Source of the DNA: Pirellulales bacterium | GTDB lineage: Bacteria > Planctomycetota > Planctomycetia > Pirellulales > Thermoguttaceae | Assembly: GCA_016931995.1 (NCBI GenBank) | Contig: JAFGDS010000011.1 | Span: 1 to 64,000, forward strand | Length of the DNA stretch: 64,000 bases | Direction: 5' to 3' | Shown here: one piece after another, positions 17,328 to 25,843 of the stretch | How positions within the stretch are numbered: the first letter of the stretch is position 1 | Layout of the letters: each line of letters opens with the position of its first letter | Translations under genes and position numbers: made by a program | The notes under the pieces: generated by a model | Databases searched by the model: none | Told to the model about the DNA's origin: nothing | The model's input: the letters and a program-made list of their open reading frames with translations, nothing else

Positions 17328-18959
17328 CTACCCGGGATTGGACGCGCCGGGTCCGCCGCGCGTTCCCGGATTTGCCGGGGGCTCCGGCCCCTCCATGGCC
17401 GTTTCCGCCGGCGTGGGCGTGTGGTACTTGCGTTCGTGGGTGTCGGCCCGACGCCGGCAGAGGTAGCGCACGCCAATGTTGAGCGCGAGGCAGGCGATCA
17501 TTCCAGCAATGGAGAGATGGTACACCATCAGCGCGACGCAGCCGGTCGCCACGACGGCAATGGCGGGCGCCAGGAACCAGCACGCGATAACCCAGATGGC
17601 GCGGCCGAGCTTCAGGTCGGCGTCGCCGCGGGCGAAGACGCGGTCGGACAGTCCTGTGCCCAGCACGGCGGCGAAGGCCACGTACGTGGTGGAGACGGGC
17701 AACCCCCGCCCCGACGCGAAGGCGATCACACTGGCCCCGACGCCGGTGATGACCGACGCCCGCAGCGTGTCGTAGTGGATCTTTTTGCCCGTCTCGCTCA
17801 CGGCGGTCTCGGGGGCCAGCGGCGGGGCCGGCGGGCGGAGGCGGAGAAACGCCCTGGCCAACGCGCGACACCAATTAGGCGCGTACAGCGCCACGTGGTC
17901 GAACTGGCTGCCGGTGTTCACTTCGGCCCGGGTGACCCGCTGGGCGTACGTGGTGAACATGCCCGAGGCCATGAGCACTCCGCAGCCGAACAGAGCCCAA
18001 ATGGGGATGTTGATGAGCGTGGCGCGGTCGGCCAGGGCATCGGGGTCGTCCTCGGTGGCCCACAACGTGTAGCCGGAAAGCCCCGGCGAGGCGGCGTTGG
18101 CCAAGTCGTTCTGCCCAAACGCGAACGCCATGCAGATCATCCCGAGCACGGCGGTGGCGGAGAACAGGTATCGGTATGCCCAGCGGTGGGTGAAGACCAG
18201 CAGGACGTGGACCAGAAGGGTGAATCCTCCCCACATGACCATCAGCACCAGCCATTCGCCGTATTTGACCAGGACTTCCGACTTGACCATCTTGACAAAC
18301 GAGACGTGCCCGAGGCCCTTGGCGACCATGAACCACGTGAGCCAGGTGAGGATGGCGCCGGCGATCCAGGGTCCGTGCAGCAGCACGGTGTCGCGGTCTT
18401 GCGCCTTGTCGCGGATCGCGCCGCGGAACACCCGCATCACCATGAACGACGCGAAAAGGCTAATTGCGATGGACACGATGATCGCCTCGATCACGTTGCC
18501 GACCTTGCTCCAGGTGACGTTTTGCGGGCCGGCCAGGAAGAGCGACGCCCCGACAAGCTCGAAGACGAGACACGCCGTGGTGCTCACGGGCATTCCGAAG
18601 CCGGAGAAGGCGTACAACAACACGGTATCGACGAAATAGACGCTGATGTAGACGACCATCGCCGTCTGGATGGTAAGCACGGTGGGGTCGAAGATCCCCT
18701 TCCTCGCCGTCTCCATGACGAGTTTGGAGGAGGACGCTCCCAGGATGACGGCCGTCGCGGCAATGGCCACCGCCACGCGGCGCCGCAGCACGCGGGCGCC
18801 GAAGACCGCATTGACCAGATTCGCCGCGTCGTTGCGGCCCACTTCAATGCAGTCCCAAATGAGCATTCCCAACCCGATCAGCATGGCCAGCGTCAGGAAT
18901 GTTGGCATGGGTGTTGCTCGCGAAAGGAAGGCCAGGGTGACAACCGTCAGGACGCTCAT
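17328..18959 (-). CDS. PiT-family inorganic phosphate transporter
   Basis: A polytopic transporter of about 543 residues with the duplicated PiT signatures: GRNDAANLVNAVFGARVL in the first half and FGQNDLANAASP in the second. The paired GMPVSTTACLV and GLPVSTTYVAF loops are the family re-entrant motifs. It takes up phosphate, usually with H+ or Na+. The loop between halves (PPAPPLAPETAVSETGKK) is cytoplasmic. The start is uncertain: 18959 has GCGGGG upstream; 18986 and 18908 are alternatives. No DUF47 regulator is adjacent. The C-terminal tail is rich in Pro and Gly. Confidence 0.93.
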   Translation of the reverse strand: MSVLTVVTLAFLSRATPMPTFLTLAMLIGLGMLIWDCIEVGRNDAANLVNAVFGARVLRRRVAVAIAATAVILGASSSKLVMETARKGIFDPTVLTIQTAMVVYISVYFVDTVLLYAFSGFGMPVSTTACLVFELVGASLFLAGPQNVTWSKVGNVIEAIIVSIAISLFASFMVMRVFRGAIRDKAQDRDTVLLHGPWIAGAILTWLTWFMVAKGLGHVSFVKMVKSEVLVKYGEWLVLMVMWGGFTLLVHVLLVFTHRWAYRYLFSATAVLGMICMAFAFGQNDLANAASPGLSGYTLWATEDDPDALADRATLINIPIWALFGCGVLMASGMFTTYAQRVTRAEVNTGSQFDHVALYAPNWCRALARAFLRLRPPAPPLAPETAVSETGKKIHYDTLRASVITGVGASVIAFASGRGLPVSTTYVAFAAVLGTGLSDRVFARGDADLKLGRAIWVIACWFLAPAIAVVATGCVALMVYHLSIAGMIACLALNIGVRYLCRRRADTHERKYHTPTPAETAMEGPEPPANPGTRGGPGASNPG

Positions 18960-19121
18960 TGTCCCCGCGATGTGGCAGCGCCGCAAGACGCCCCGCGGCC
19001 AAGGGCGACAACGGCTACCGCGAGTGGGGCGGGGACACGATGAGGCGGGGGGCGCCGAGCGCGCCGGCGGAGAAAACCGCCGTTTTCGTCGGCGAGGAGG
19101 CGAGAACCGGCGCCTTCATCC

Positions 19122-19403
19122 TCAACGCCGCCGCGGGCGCAGGACCGCCACGGCGATCAGAATGGGCAACAAAATGAGAAACCGGCGCGGCCGCAGCGCC
19201 ACGAGCGTCAAAACCACCGGCGCGGCCACGAGCATCCAGGCGGGCAGGCGGCGCAGGTCTGGATAGGCCACCCAGAGCACGGCCAGCACGGCCCCCACGC
19301 GCAAAAAGGCGAACTCCACGGCCTGGTGGGTGCCCGTTGCCCAAAACCCCAAGGCCGCCGCCAGAAGCCCAATCGCGATGATCCCGATGGCGTGACGACG
19401 CAT
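19122..19403 (-). CDS. Small membrane protein, two to four helices
   Basis: A 93-residue hydrophobic protein (MRRHAIGIIAIGLLAAALGFW..., then FAFLRVGAVLAVLWVAY, AWMLVAAPVVLTLVAL and FLILLPILIAVAVL). Positive residues cluster at the helix ends (LRRLPAW, LRPRRF, LRPRRR). Function unknown. The in-frame extension upstream to 19697 is repeat DNA and antisense to the next gene, so the ATG at 19403 is chosen. It is the last small gene of the long minus-strand series, separated from the HtrA-like gene by 169 nt containing a repeat. Confidence 0.7.
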   Translation of the reverse strand: MRRHAIGIIAIGLLAAALGFWATGTHQAVEFAFLRVGAVLAVLWVAYPDLRRLPAWMLVAAPVVLTLVALRPRRFLILLPILIAVAVLRPRRR

Positions 19404-19458
19404 GGCAAGACGATACGGTTGGGGTAAACTGGCGGGCCTCGATGCCGCGTGCGTTCTC

Positions 19459-19532
19459 GTCATCCTGAGCAAAGCGAAGGATCTCCCTGGCAAGCACGGG
19501 ACGCCAGATGCTTCGCTTCGCTCAGCATGACG
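19459..19532. repeat. TTCGCTTCGCTCAGCATGAC dispersed repeat
   Basis: Inverted layout with CGTCATCCTGAGCAAAGCGA at the left and CTTCGCTTCGCTCAGCATGA at the right. Same family as 187-257 and 16200-16270. It separates the last HtrA-like gene from the small membrane protein gene. Confidence 0.8.
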
Positions 19533-19572
19533 GCGCATTGGCCTGGATGGAGTCGGGCAACGCAATTCTCCA

Positions 19573-21540
19573 CTATACCCGATCCAGGGCGTCGAGCCAC
19601 CGGGCCAGTTCGGCCAGCTCGTCGGGCTGGAAAGGCCGCGGCGCCTCGCCCAGCTCGCGCAGCGCGACCGGGTATTGGCCCTTGCGGAGCAATCCAACCG
19701 CCCTGCGGGCGCGTGCCACGTCGCGGGGCTGGCTGCTTGCGGCCACGTAGAACGCCACGCGACGCGCCGGATCGCCCGGCGGGGGCGCGTCGGTCATCGC
19801 CGCCGACGAGACCACCACCCCGCGAAACAAATCGCGGTGGGCCCAAGCGATCCGAAAGGCCATCGTTCCGCCGCCCTCGCGCCCGCCTATCGCCAGGCAA
19901 TTGCGGTCGAGCACGTAGCGGTTTGCCAGTTCATCGACGAGCTTGAGCACTGCCATCTCTTCCGCCGCGAGCCACCGCGCCGGGTTGCTTGGCCGGGGCA
20001 CCAGCAGAATCATGCCCGCGCGGTCGCATAACGGTTTCCATCGCGTCAACAGGGCTTCGTCGTCGGCCTCGCCGGGCGGCGGCAGCCACACCAACGCGCC
20101 GCACGGCACGTCCGGCCGGTAGTTTGCCGGCACGTAGGCCCAGGCGTCGCGGTCCAGCTCGGGGGCCTTCACGGAGATCTTCCCGGTCGGTGGTCCGCCC
20201 TCGGGCTTGGACTCGCCCGACGCGGCGGCGGGCAATTCCTCGGCCGGTGGTTCGTCGGGCAGTTGGCCCAAGGTGATTTTAAGGGTTTCCTCCGCTTGGC
20301 CTCGGCGCAGGCCAACGGCAATCTCCCGTCCCGGCGCGTACTGGGCCATCCGGCGGCGCAGGGCATCGGCGTCGCCGACCGGCTTGCCGTCGAGGCGCGT
20401 GATCCGGTCGCCCCGCGCGATGCCCGCGCCCGCGGCGGGGCTGCCGGCGAGCACGTGGCGCACGACCGCGCCGGAATCGGACCCGTCTTGCGGGGATCGT
20501 TGGGGCAGAATGCCCAAAAACGGATACGCCAACGGCGGCAACTCGGCCACCAGCGTCAAGGACGCGGTCACCCGTTTGTCCTTGCGCGTCACGGCGAGAG
20601 TCACCGCGTCGCCGGCCCAGTGGCGGCCCAAACCGTCGGTCACCTCGGCGATCCGGTCCACCGGGCGACCGTCGATTTCGACGATCCGATCGCCGGGCTT
20701 CAATCCCGCCTCGGCGGCCGGCGTGCCGGGCCGACAGGCCAACAACACCGGCGCGGCCGTGTTCGCGTCGCCCGGCGCAAGGCTGAAACCGGCCAATCCC
20801 GGCTTCAGGTCCTCCCCGGCCTTGAGCCGCGGCAGGGCCTTCAGAAAATCGTCGGGCGGCACGGCGAATCCGATGCCCGCGTCGTACCACTCCACGCCGG
20901 CGACGGGCTCGCTTTCGTGGGGCGACAAAGGCGCGATAATGCCGAGCACGCGGCCGTGCAAATCCACCAGCGGCCCGCCATAGTTGTTGGGCGAGACGGC
21001 CGCGTCCGTCTGAATGGCCTTGCCGTGGATCCGATTGGTCGCGCTGAGGATACCCACCGACACGTTGGGCCGGTCGCCCTCGAACGTCCGCCCCACGGCG
21101 ATGGCCCATTGTCCCACCCGCATCTGATCCCGCCGCGCCATCTCCGGCACGGCCAGCGGCCCGTCGGCGTCGACCTTCAAGAGCACGAGCCGGCGGCTGG
21201 CGTCCTCGGCCACGCGGCGGGCGGGCCGGCGGCGCCCGTCCGGCAGGCGAACCAGGATCGACTCGGGCCGGCCGAGAAAGGCGAAGGAGCTGGTGAGGAT
21301 GAAGCCCTGGGCGTCGACCACCAGGCCCGTGGTGGGTCCCGTGCCCAAGAGCGTCTCGCCCAGCCGCTCCGCGCCGCCGATCGTTTGGATTTGCACGACC
21401 GACGGCGCCACGCGATCGACCGCGGCTTGGAACGCCTTCTGTTCGAGTTCGTCCAGGTCCGCCGCGCGGGCCGGCGCGGGCGCGGCGGCGATCGCCGTCG
21501 CCGCGACCAGAGCGAGAATTTGGGAATGTCGCGCGTTCAT
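19573..21540 (-). CDS. HtrA-like pseudoprotease with two PDZ domains and a hydrolase-like C terminus
   Basis: A 655-residue exported protein (signal peptide to about residue 27). Residues 40-235 align with the HtrA trypsin fold, but each triad position is changed: GFILTSSFAF has F86 where His is expected, ASRRLVLLKVD has R117 for Asp, and SPNNYGGPL has Y187 for Ser. Two PDZ domains follow (about 245-330 and 335-425), then a linker rich in Pro and Glu. The last 200 residues resemble an alpha/beta hydrolase; the nucleophile elbow reads AIGGREGGGTMAF, with E555 where Ser is normal. Both catalytic centres therefore look inactive, so a binding or regulatory role is inferred. The ATG overlaps the upstream stop as ATGA. 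Confidence 0.88.
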   Translation of the reverse strand: MNARHSQILALVAATAIAAAPAPARAADLDELEQKAFQAAVDRVAPSVVQIQTIGGAERLGETLLGTGPTTGLVVDAQGFILTSSFAFLGRPESILVRLPDGRRRPARRVAEDASRRLVLLKVDADGPLAVPEMARRDQMRVGQWAIAVGRTFEGDRPNVSVGILSATNRIHGKAIQTDAAVSPNNYGGPLVDLHGRVLGIIAPLSPHESEPVAGVEWYDAGIGFAVPPDDFLKALPRLKAGEDLKPGLAGFSLAPGDANTAAPVLLACRPGTPAAEAGLKPGDRIVEIDGRPVDRIAEVTDGLGRHWAGDAVTLAVTRKDKRVTASLTLVAELPPLAYPFLGILPQRSPQDGSDSGAVVRHVLAGSPAAGAGIARGDRITRLDGKPVGDADALRRRMAQYAPGREIAVGLRRGQAEETLKITLGQLPDEPPAEELPAAASGESKPEGGPPTGKISVKAPELDRDAWAYVPANYRPDVPCGALVWLPPPGEADDEALLTRWKPLCDRAGMILLVPRPSNPARWLAAEEMAVLKLVDELANRYVLDRNCLAIGGREGGGTMAFRIAWAHRDLFRGVVVSSAAMTDAPPPGDPARRVAFYVAASSQPRDVARARRAVGLLRKGQYPVALRELGEAPRPFQPDELAELARWLDALDRV

Positions 21541-22577
21541 GGGGACGGTTTCAGCTCGACCTCGATCCACTCCTGTCCCCGCATGACGCTCAGTCGCACG
21601 GGATCCTCGCGGCGCAGGTGGGCCAACTCGTCGCGCAGGGCCTGGCAAGACGAAACCAACCGATCGCCGACCATGACCACGAGATCGTCCGGCCGGAGCC
21701 CCGCCCGCGCGGCAGGCGAATCGGGCCGGACGGCGTCCACGTAGGGTGGCGTCCGGTCCAACACCTCGGGCACGAGGACGAGTCCCAAGCCGTCCAGCGT
21801 GGCCGGCTCGACGGGTTTCTCGCGGTCCGGCTCGGGCGAGGCCGCGAAGCGTCCGGCAAGAATCGCCTCGACCGGCTCGCGAAGCTCTTCGGCGGGCACG
21901 GCGTAGTTGAGCCAGGTGTGGTTGTTCGCGTTGCGGAGTTCCTTGCCGATCATGCCGACCAGGTCGCCTCGCCGCGTCACCACCGCGCCGCCCGCCGCGC
22001 CGGGGTTGTTCGTCACGGCGTCGAGCACGTGGATCGGGCCGTCGTAGGGCGTTTCGAAAACGCCGCGTCGGGCGGCCAGCGACGTGCGGACGGAGACGAC
22101 CCCGCGCTGGACGCTGACCGGTTCGTTGCCGGTGGCCACGCCGAAAAGGTTGCTCAGCGCCAGCACGCGCGTGCCCGGCGCGGCCTCGATGCCGTCGTTC
22201 AAATCGAAATGGGGCAGGCCCTCGGCGTCGATTTTCAGCACGGCCACCTCCAGACGCGGATGGGCGCCCAGGAGCCTGGCGTCGAACCGGCGGCCGTCGT
22301 CGAGGGTGACGCTTAGGTAGTCGGTGTCCAGGACGTGGCTCCAAACGGTCAGGATCGCGCCGTCGGCGGAGATGAGCATGCCGCTTTGATACGCTTCGAG
22401 GCCGCGGAATCCGCCGGCCCCGTGGATCTTGACGATCCGCGGCAACACGCGCGCAAGCGTTTCCGTCGCCGCCGAGGGCGTCTCCGCCGCGAGGCCGGAC
22501 GCCGCCAGCGCGCCGCCGGCCAACGCGACGGCCAGCGTCGCGGCGCGAAGAGCGAGTTGTGCTCGAATCGTCGTCAT
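21537..22577 (-). CDS. HtrA-like protein with one PDZ domain, catalytic Ser replaced by Ala
   Basis: A 346-residue exported protein with a signal peptide to about residue 31. The trypsin-like fold spans about 40-240. A His is kept (H81 in ILTVWSHVL), but the Asp position is E110 (RLEVAVLKID) and the catalytic Ser position is A195 (NNPGAAGGAVV in place of NPGNSGGPL). A PDZ domain follows at about 260-340. Peptide hydrolysis is therefore unlikely; binding of unfolded envelope proteins is an inference from the family. It overlaps the next gene as ATGA and lies 125 nt after the active HtrA gene, with repeats in the gap. Confidence 0.88.
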   Translation of the reverse strand: MTTIRAQLALRAATLAVALAGGALAASGLAAETPSAATETLARVLPRIVKIHGAGGFRGLEAYQSGMLISADGAILTVWSHVLDTDYLSVTLDDGRRFDARLLGAHPRLEVAVLKIDAEGLPHFDLNDGIEAAPGTRVLALSNLFGVATGNEPVSVQRGVVSVRTSLAARRGVFETPYDGPIHVLDAVTNNPGAAGGAVVTRRGDLVGMIGKELRNANNHTWLNYAVPAEELREPVEAILAGRFAASPEPDREKPVEPATLDGLGLVLVPEVLDRTPPYVDAVRPDSPAARAGLRPDDLVVMVGDRLVSSCQALRDELAHLRREDPVRLSVMRGQEWIEVELKPSP

Positions 22578-22610
22578 GGAGAATCGATATTCAAAACTAT
22601 GGAACGGGGC

Positions 22611-22690
22611 GCTTCATTGCGAAGCCGCAAGCGGCTCTTTGGACATGGGGGACTTCGTCATTCCCTCGTCGTTCGGATTTCGTCATTCGT
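22611..22690. repeat. Two short dispersed repeats
   Basis: 22611-22635 holds the GCGAAGCCGCAAGCGGC element shared with 9441, 11444 and 36097. 22656-22690 is a TTCG/TCGTCATTC run of a second family. They occupy most of the 125-nt gap between two HtrA-like genes. Confidence 0.65.
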
Positions 22691-22702
22691 GATTTCCCCC
22701 CG

Positions 22703-24532
22703 TCACGGCGCCGTCGGCGCCAGCGTGTACTCGTCGAGCAGAAACACGCCGAACCGCTGGTCCGCGTGCCGCACTTCCATCCGGCCGGGCAGGATCCGCT
22801 TGCCCAGCGCGCGGAAGTCGGAAAACGCGATCTCGCAGGGATCGGCGGCTTCGTCGGGGGTCATCTCGAGGGCGACGAGGCGGTGTCCTTCTGGATCGAA
22901 GTAGAACCGGCACTCGACGCCGGCGTGCACGCCCACCAGCACGTCCAGCCGTTTCGACCAGTCATTCCGCAGCGCCATCCCTTGGTAATACACCTCGCCA
23001 AAGCAGTCGAGCCCCTCGGTGGCGAGGCGTCGCCACAGGTGCAGCGCCAGCAGCATTCCTCCGCTTTGGGGCGGATCGAGATTGGCGGCGGGCTCGTCTC
23101 CCGCGGTCCATTTCACTTCGCCGCCGGGTAGTTGCGCGACGACGCCGGCGTCGTCCAACTCGAAGCGAACGGGCTGTCCGCCCACCGTGCGCCCCTCGAT
23201 GGTCCACAGCCCCTTGGCTTGGGCGAGCTGGCTTTCGTCGGTCCACGCTTCCCAAAGGCGCTGTTGGTGACGGCGGTTGAAGAAGTAGTTGGCGTATCCG
23301 CGGCGGGCTTCGTGGTGTTGTTCGACGATCTCCGGCGGGCGCGGACGCGCGGCGCCGGCCAGACGTTCGCGAAGGCCCTTGGGCAACAGCGGCGTTGGCT
23401 GTTTCTCTTGCGGCGCCGGCTCGTTCGGATCGGATTTGCGGCGGTCGGGATCGGGATCCGGATCGGGCAGGGGCGTCTGGCGGCCCTCGGTCTTCTCGAT
23501 CAATTCGCTTCGGCCGTGAACGGCGGCCAAACGCACCAAGAAGTCGCGCCGCTGGCCGTCGCGGCGGTAGACCAGCGGCACGCGCCAACCCGCCGGAAAG
23601 ACGCCCAGGATGTTTTTCAGCGCGTTGGGCGAGCCGATGGGTCGTCCGGCAAACGCGACGATTTCGTCGCCGTAGCGCAGGCCCCGGCGATAGGCGTCGG
23701 ACGATTCGAGGACGTCGTCCACGACGACGCGTCCCTCGGCGTCGAACGCGACGCGCGCGCCCAGCGTGGCGTGGTCGACGATCCGGCCGCCGTGCAGGTC
23801 GCCGAGGAAGTTCTTGATCTGGTTGATGGAAATGGCGTACCCCACGCCGACGCTCACGCGGCCGCGCTTCTCGAACGAGCAGCGGCCGTTGATGCCAATG
23901 AGGCGCCCCTGGCTGTCGAAAAGCGGCCCGCCGGAGTTGCCGGGATTGATCGCGGCGTCCGTCTGAAGGCAGTCGGTGTACTCCAGAATCGTGCCTGACG
24001 GATACTGGTAGCGGTGCGTGCCGGAGAGGATGCCGTAGGTTACCGTGGGCGCGAGATCGGTGGCGAGCAGGAAGGGGTTGCCCATGGCGAAGACCCAATC
24101 GCCCGCGCGGACCGCGTCGCTATCGCCGAGTTCGGCGGCGGGGAAGACGTCGCGTCCGAAGAGCTGGATCAAGGCCACGTCGCCGGTCGGATCGAGACCG
24201 ACCAACACGGCGTCGTGGATCCGTCCGTCGGCCATGCCGCAGCGCATCCAATAGCCGCTCGGTTTGACGACGTGGAAATTGGTCAGCGCGAATCCGTCGG
24301 GCGAGATGACCACGCCCGAGCCGCCGCCCTGGCCGGAACTCGAGAAGACAGCCACCACCGCGTCTTTCGCTCGATCCATCACGGCGACGCGAGCCGACTC
24401 CGCCTCGAGCACCGCCGGATCGACGGCCGCGTCGGAGGAGCCCGACGCAGCCCCAAACCACGCGAGAAGGACGAAAAGCGTCGACACGGCGCCCGAACGA
24501 TCCGGACCGGTTGGACAAAGCGCGCTTATCAC
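22703..24532 (-). CDS. HtrA-like serine protease with intact triad and C-terminal extension
   Basis: A 609-residue protein starting at a GTG that overlaps the upstream stop as GTGA. The hydrophobic leader is at about residues 14-30. The trypsin-like domain (about 55-270) has all three catalytic residues: H87 (FALTNFHVV), D118 (TGDVALIQL) and S200 (NPGNSGGPL). A PDZ-like domain follows at about 275-365 (YRRGLRYGDEIVAFAGRPIG). A DPDPDPD linker leads to a domain of about 230 residues with an LWEAWTDESQLAQ stretch that I do not recognise. It is the one active-looking protease among the three HtrA-like genes. It should act in the periplasm or paryphoplasm. Confidence 0.9.
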   Translation of the reverse strand: MISALCPTGPDRSGAVSTLFVLLAWFGAASGSSDAAVDPAVLEAESARVAVMDRAKDAVVAVFSSSGQGGGSGVVISPDGFALTNFHVVKPSGYWMRCGMADGRIHDAVLVGLDPTGDVALIQLFGRDVFPAAELGDSDAVRAGDWVFAMGNPFLLATDLAPTVTYGILSGTHRYQYPSGTILEYTDCLQTDAAINPGNSGGPLFDSQGRLIGINGRCSFEKRGRVSVGVGYAISINQIKNFLGDLHGGRIVDHATLGARVAFDAEGRVVVDDVLESSDAYRRGLRYGDEIVAFAGRPIGSPNALKNILGVFPAGWRVPLVYRRDGQRRDFLVRLAAVHGRSELIEKTEGRQTPLPDPDPDPDRRKSDPNEPAPQEKQPTPLLPKGLRERLAGAARPRPPEIVEQHHEARRGYANYFFNRRHQQRLWEAWTDESQLAQAKGLWTIEGRTVGGQPVRFELDDAGVVAQLPGGEVKWTAGDEPAANLDPPQSGGMLLALHLWRRLATEGLDCFGEVYYQGMALRNDWSKRLDVLVGVHAGVECRFYFDPEGHRLVALEMTPDEAADPCEIAFSDFRALGKRILPGRMEVRHADQRFGVFLLDEYTLAPTAP

Positions 24533-25728
24533 TTCACGATCCTCGCGTCGCACAGGTCCAGGTGATCGCCCACGTCCAGATCCCCGCCGAAATCGACGAG
24601 GATCGAAAGCCGGCGCACGCCGGAGAGGTCCACGTCGATTGCCCGGGCGAGCTCCGTGCCCAGAATCGTCGCCGCGAACAACTCGCGTCCGTCGCCCGAG
24701 ACGACCAGCCGGACGTCGCCGCGGGGCCGCGCGGCGTCGTCGATGCCAACGGTGGCGTGGAACCGGGCGAACGGGCCGGGCAGCAGGTATTCGACCTCGG
24801 TTCGACTGTGCAGGGCGAGCCCCTTCGCGTAGGTCTTGCCGTCGAGGCGCAAGGGCCCCGGTTCGATGGCCCGATCCTCGCGGGGCGCCAAAAGGCGCGC
24901 GCGTCCGGCCGACGCGTCGGGAGCGCCCCAAAACGGCGCGACGCGGACCGCGGCCGGCGCCAGGTCGCTGAGGAACACGATCTTGCCCTCGGAAAAGTCG
25001 ATCCGCACGAGCGCCTCCGGCGGCAGCACGGCCGACGCGCCGGCGGGCGTTTTGATCGTCAATCCCGCCGACTCGAGCGCAATCTCGGCCACGTTCCACC
25101 GGCTTCCGTCGGCCTGGGAAAGCCGGCAGAGCGTCTTGGGCATGGAGCGGCCGGGTGGCCGGGCAAAGATCAATCCAAACACCTTGGCGCGGCTGACGGA
25201 GAGCGTTTCGTCGTCCAGTTTGAACTGGACGCGTTGGTCGGTCACATTGCCCAGCACGCCGTGGTGGTAGTTCAAGGAATCCCCCTGGCGAACGACCAGC
25301 CGATCCGTCGCCGAGGGCGTATCCAACAACCGCGTCCACTCCGCGTCCGATGCCAGGCTGGACGGTTGAAGGCAAACCGCCTTGATCGCGTCCGTCGCGA
25401 CGTCCAGCGCGCCGCCCGACCGATGGAGCCGGGTCGTCGGGCCGTCGATCGCCATGTCCGTCGCCGCAAGCTCGGAACCATCGACCAGTTGAACCCGGAC
25501 GGGCGCGGCCGCGGCGGGCGCGGCCGCGGCGGGCGCGGCCGCGCGACGCGATATGCTCAAGAGCCGGTCGATCGCGAACGTCTCGCGGTCCCGCGGCGTC
25601 TCGATCGTGGCGCCCGCTGGACCGAGTTCCACCAGCGCGCCCACCACGGGTTCGGCATCGACGGCGCGGACCTCGACCTCGACCGAGGTTGTGCCGAGCG
25701 TTGCGGTAAGGAGGATGGTCGCGATCAT
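24529..25728 (-). CDS. Secreted NPCBM-domain protein
   Basis: A 399-residue protein with a short hydrophobic N terminus (MIATILLTATLGTTS). The C-terminal third matches the NPCBM/NEW2 carbohydrate-binding module: GKTYAKGLALHSRTEVEYLL followed by FARFHATVGIDD and a closing DLDVGDHLDLCDARIV. The central part is a beta-rich domain repeated in planctomycete proteins (VQLVDGSELAATD, VVRQGDSLNYHHGVLG). An APAAA tandem repeat (residues about 62-76) comes from 15-nt repeats. A sugar-binding role on the surface is inferred. Its stop overlaps the GTG start of the active HtrA gene, so the two are probably made together. A TATAAT box precedes it. Confidence 0.85.
   Translation of the reverse strand: MIATILLTATLGTTSVEVEVRAVDAEPVVGALVELGPAGATIETPRDRETFAIDRLLSISRRAAAPAAAAPAAAAPVRVQLVDGSELAATDMAIDGPTTRLHRSGGALDVATDAIKAVCLQPSSLASDAEWTRLLDTPSATDRLVVRQGDSLNYHHGVLGNVTDQRVQFKLDDETLSVSRAKVFGLIFARPPGRSMPKTLCRLSQADGSRWNVAEIALESAGLTIKTPAGASAVLPPEALVRIDFSEGKIVFLSDLAPAAVRVAPFWGAPDASAGRARLLAPREDRAIEPGPLRLDGKTYAKGLALHSRTEVEYLLPGPFARFHATVGIDDAARPRGDVRLVVSGDGRELFAATILGTELARAIDVDLSGVRRLSILVDFGGDLDVGDHLDLCDARIVK
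25501..25543. repeat. 15-nt tandem repeat inside coding sequence
   Basis: GGGCGCGGCCGCGGC is repeated almost three times (25501-25515, 25516-25530, 25531-25543). On the minus strand it encodes Ala-Pro-Ala-Ala-Ala units of the NPCBM protein. Length variation between strains would change a flexible linker without breaking the frame. Confidence 0.85.
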
Positions 25729-25778
25729 TGCGTTCAGGCCGGTTGCGCGGCGGTTTGTCGCATTATGTCCGATTCTCC

Positions 25779-25784
25779 ATTATA
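25779..25784 (-). promoter_or_regulatory. Candidate internal -10 box before the NPCBM-HtrA genes
   Basis: On the minus strand the gap between the TPR-like gene and the NPCBM gene holds a perfect TATAAT (25784 to 25779), 50 nt before the start codon. The -35 region is GC-rich and poor. This is the only gap over 100 nt in the long series that holds no dispersed repeat, consistent with a second transcription start. Confidence 0.4.
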
Positions 25785-25843
25785 CCACGGTCCCGGCCCC
25801 GCTCGGATGGCGTCACCGACCGCCGCGAAGCCGCTCCCGGCCG

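Noticed and set aside
15840-19043. Very long open frame on the plus strand (over 1000 codons)
   Set aside because: It is antisense to the lipid kinase, metallopeptidase and PiT genes, is rich in His, Arg, Gly and Asp as expected from high-GC shadows, and shows no domain pattern.
20263-21744. 493-codon plus-strand frame opposite the HtrA-like genes
   Set aside because: Antisense to genes with clear PDZ and protease folds; no motif of its own.
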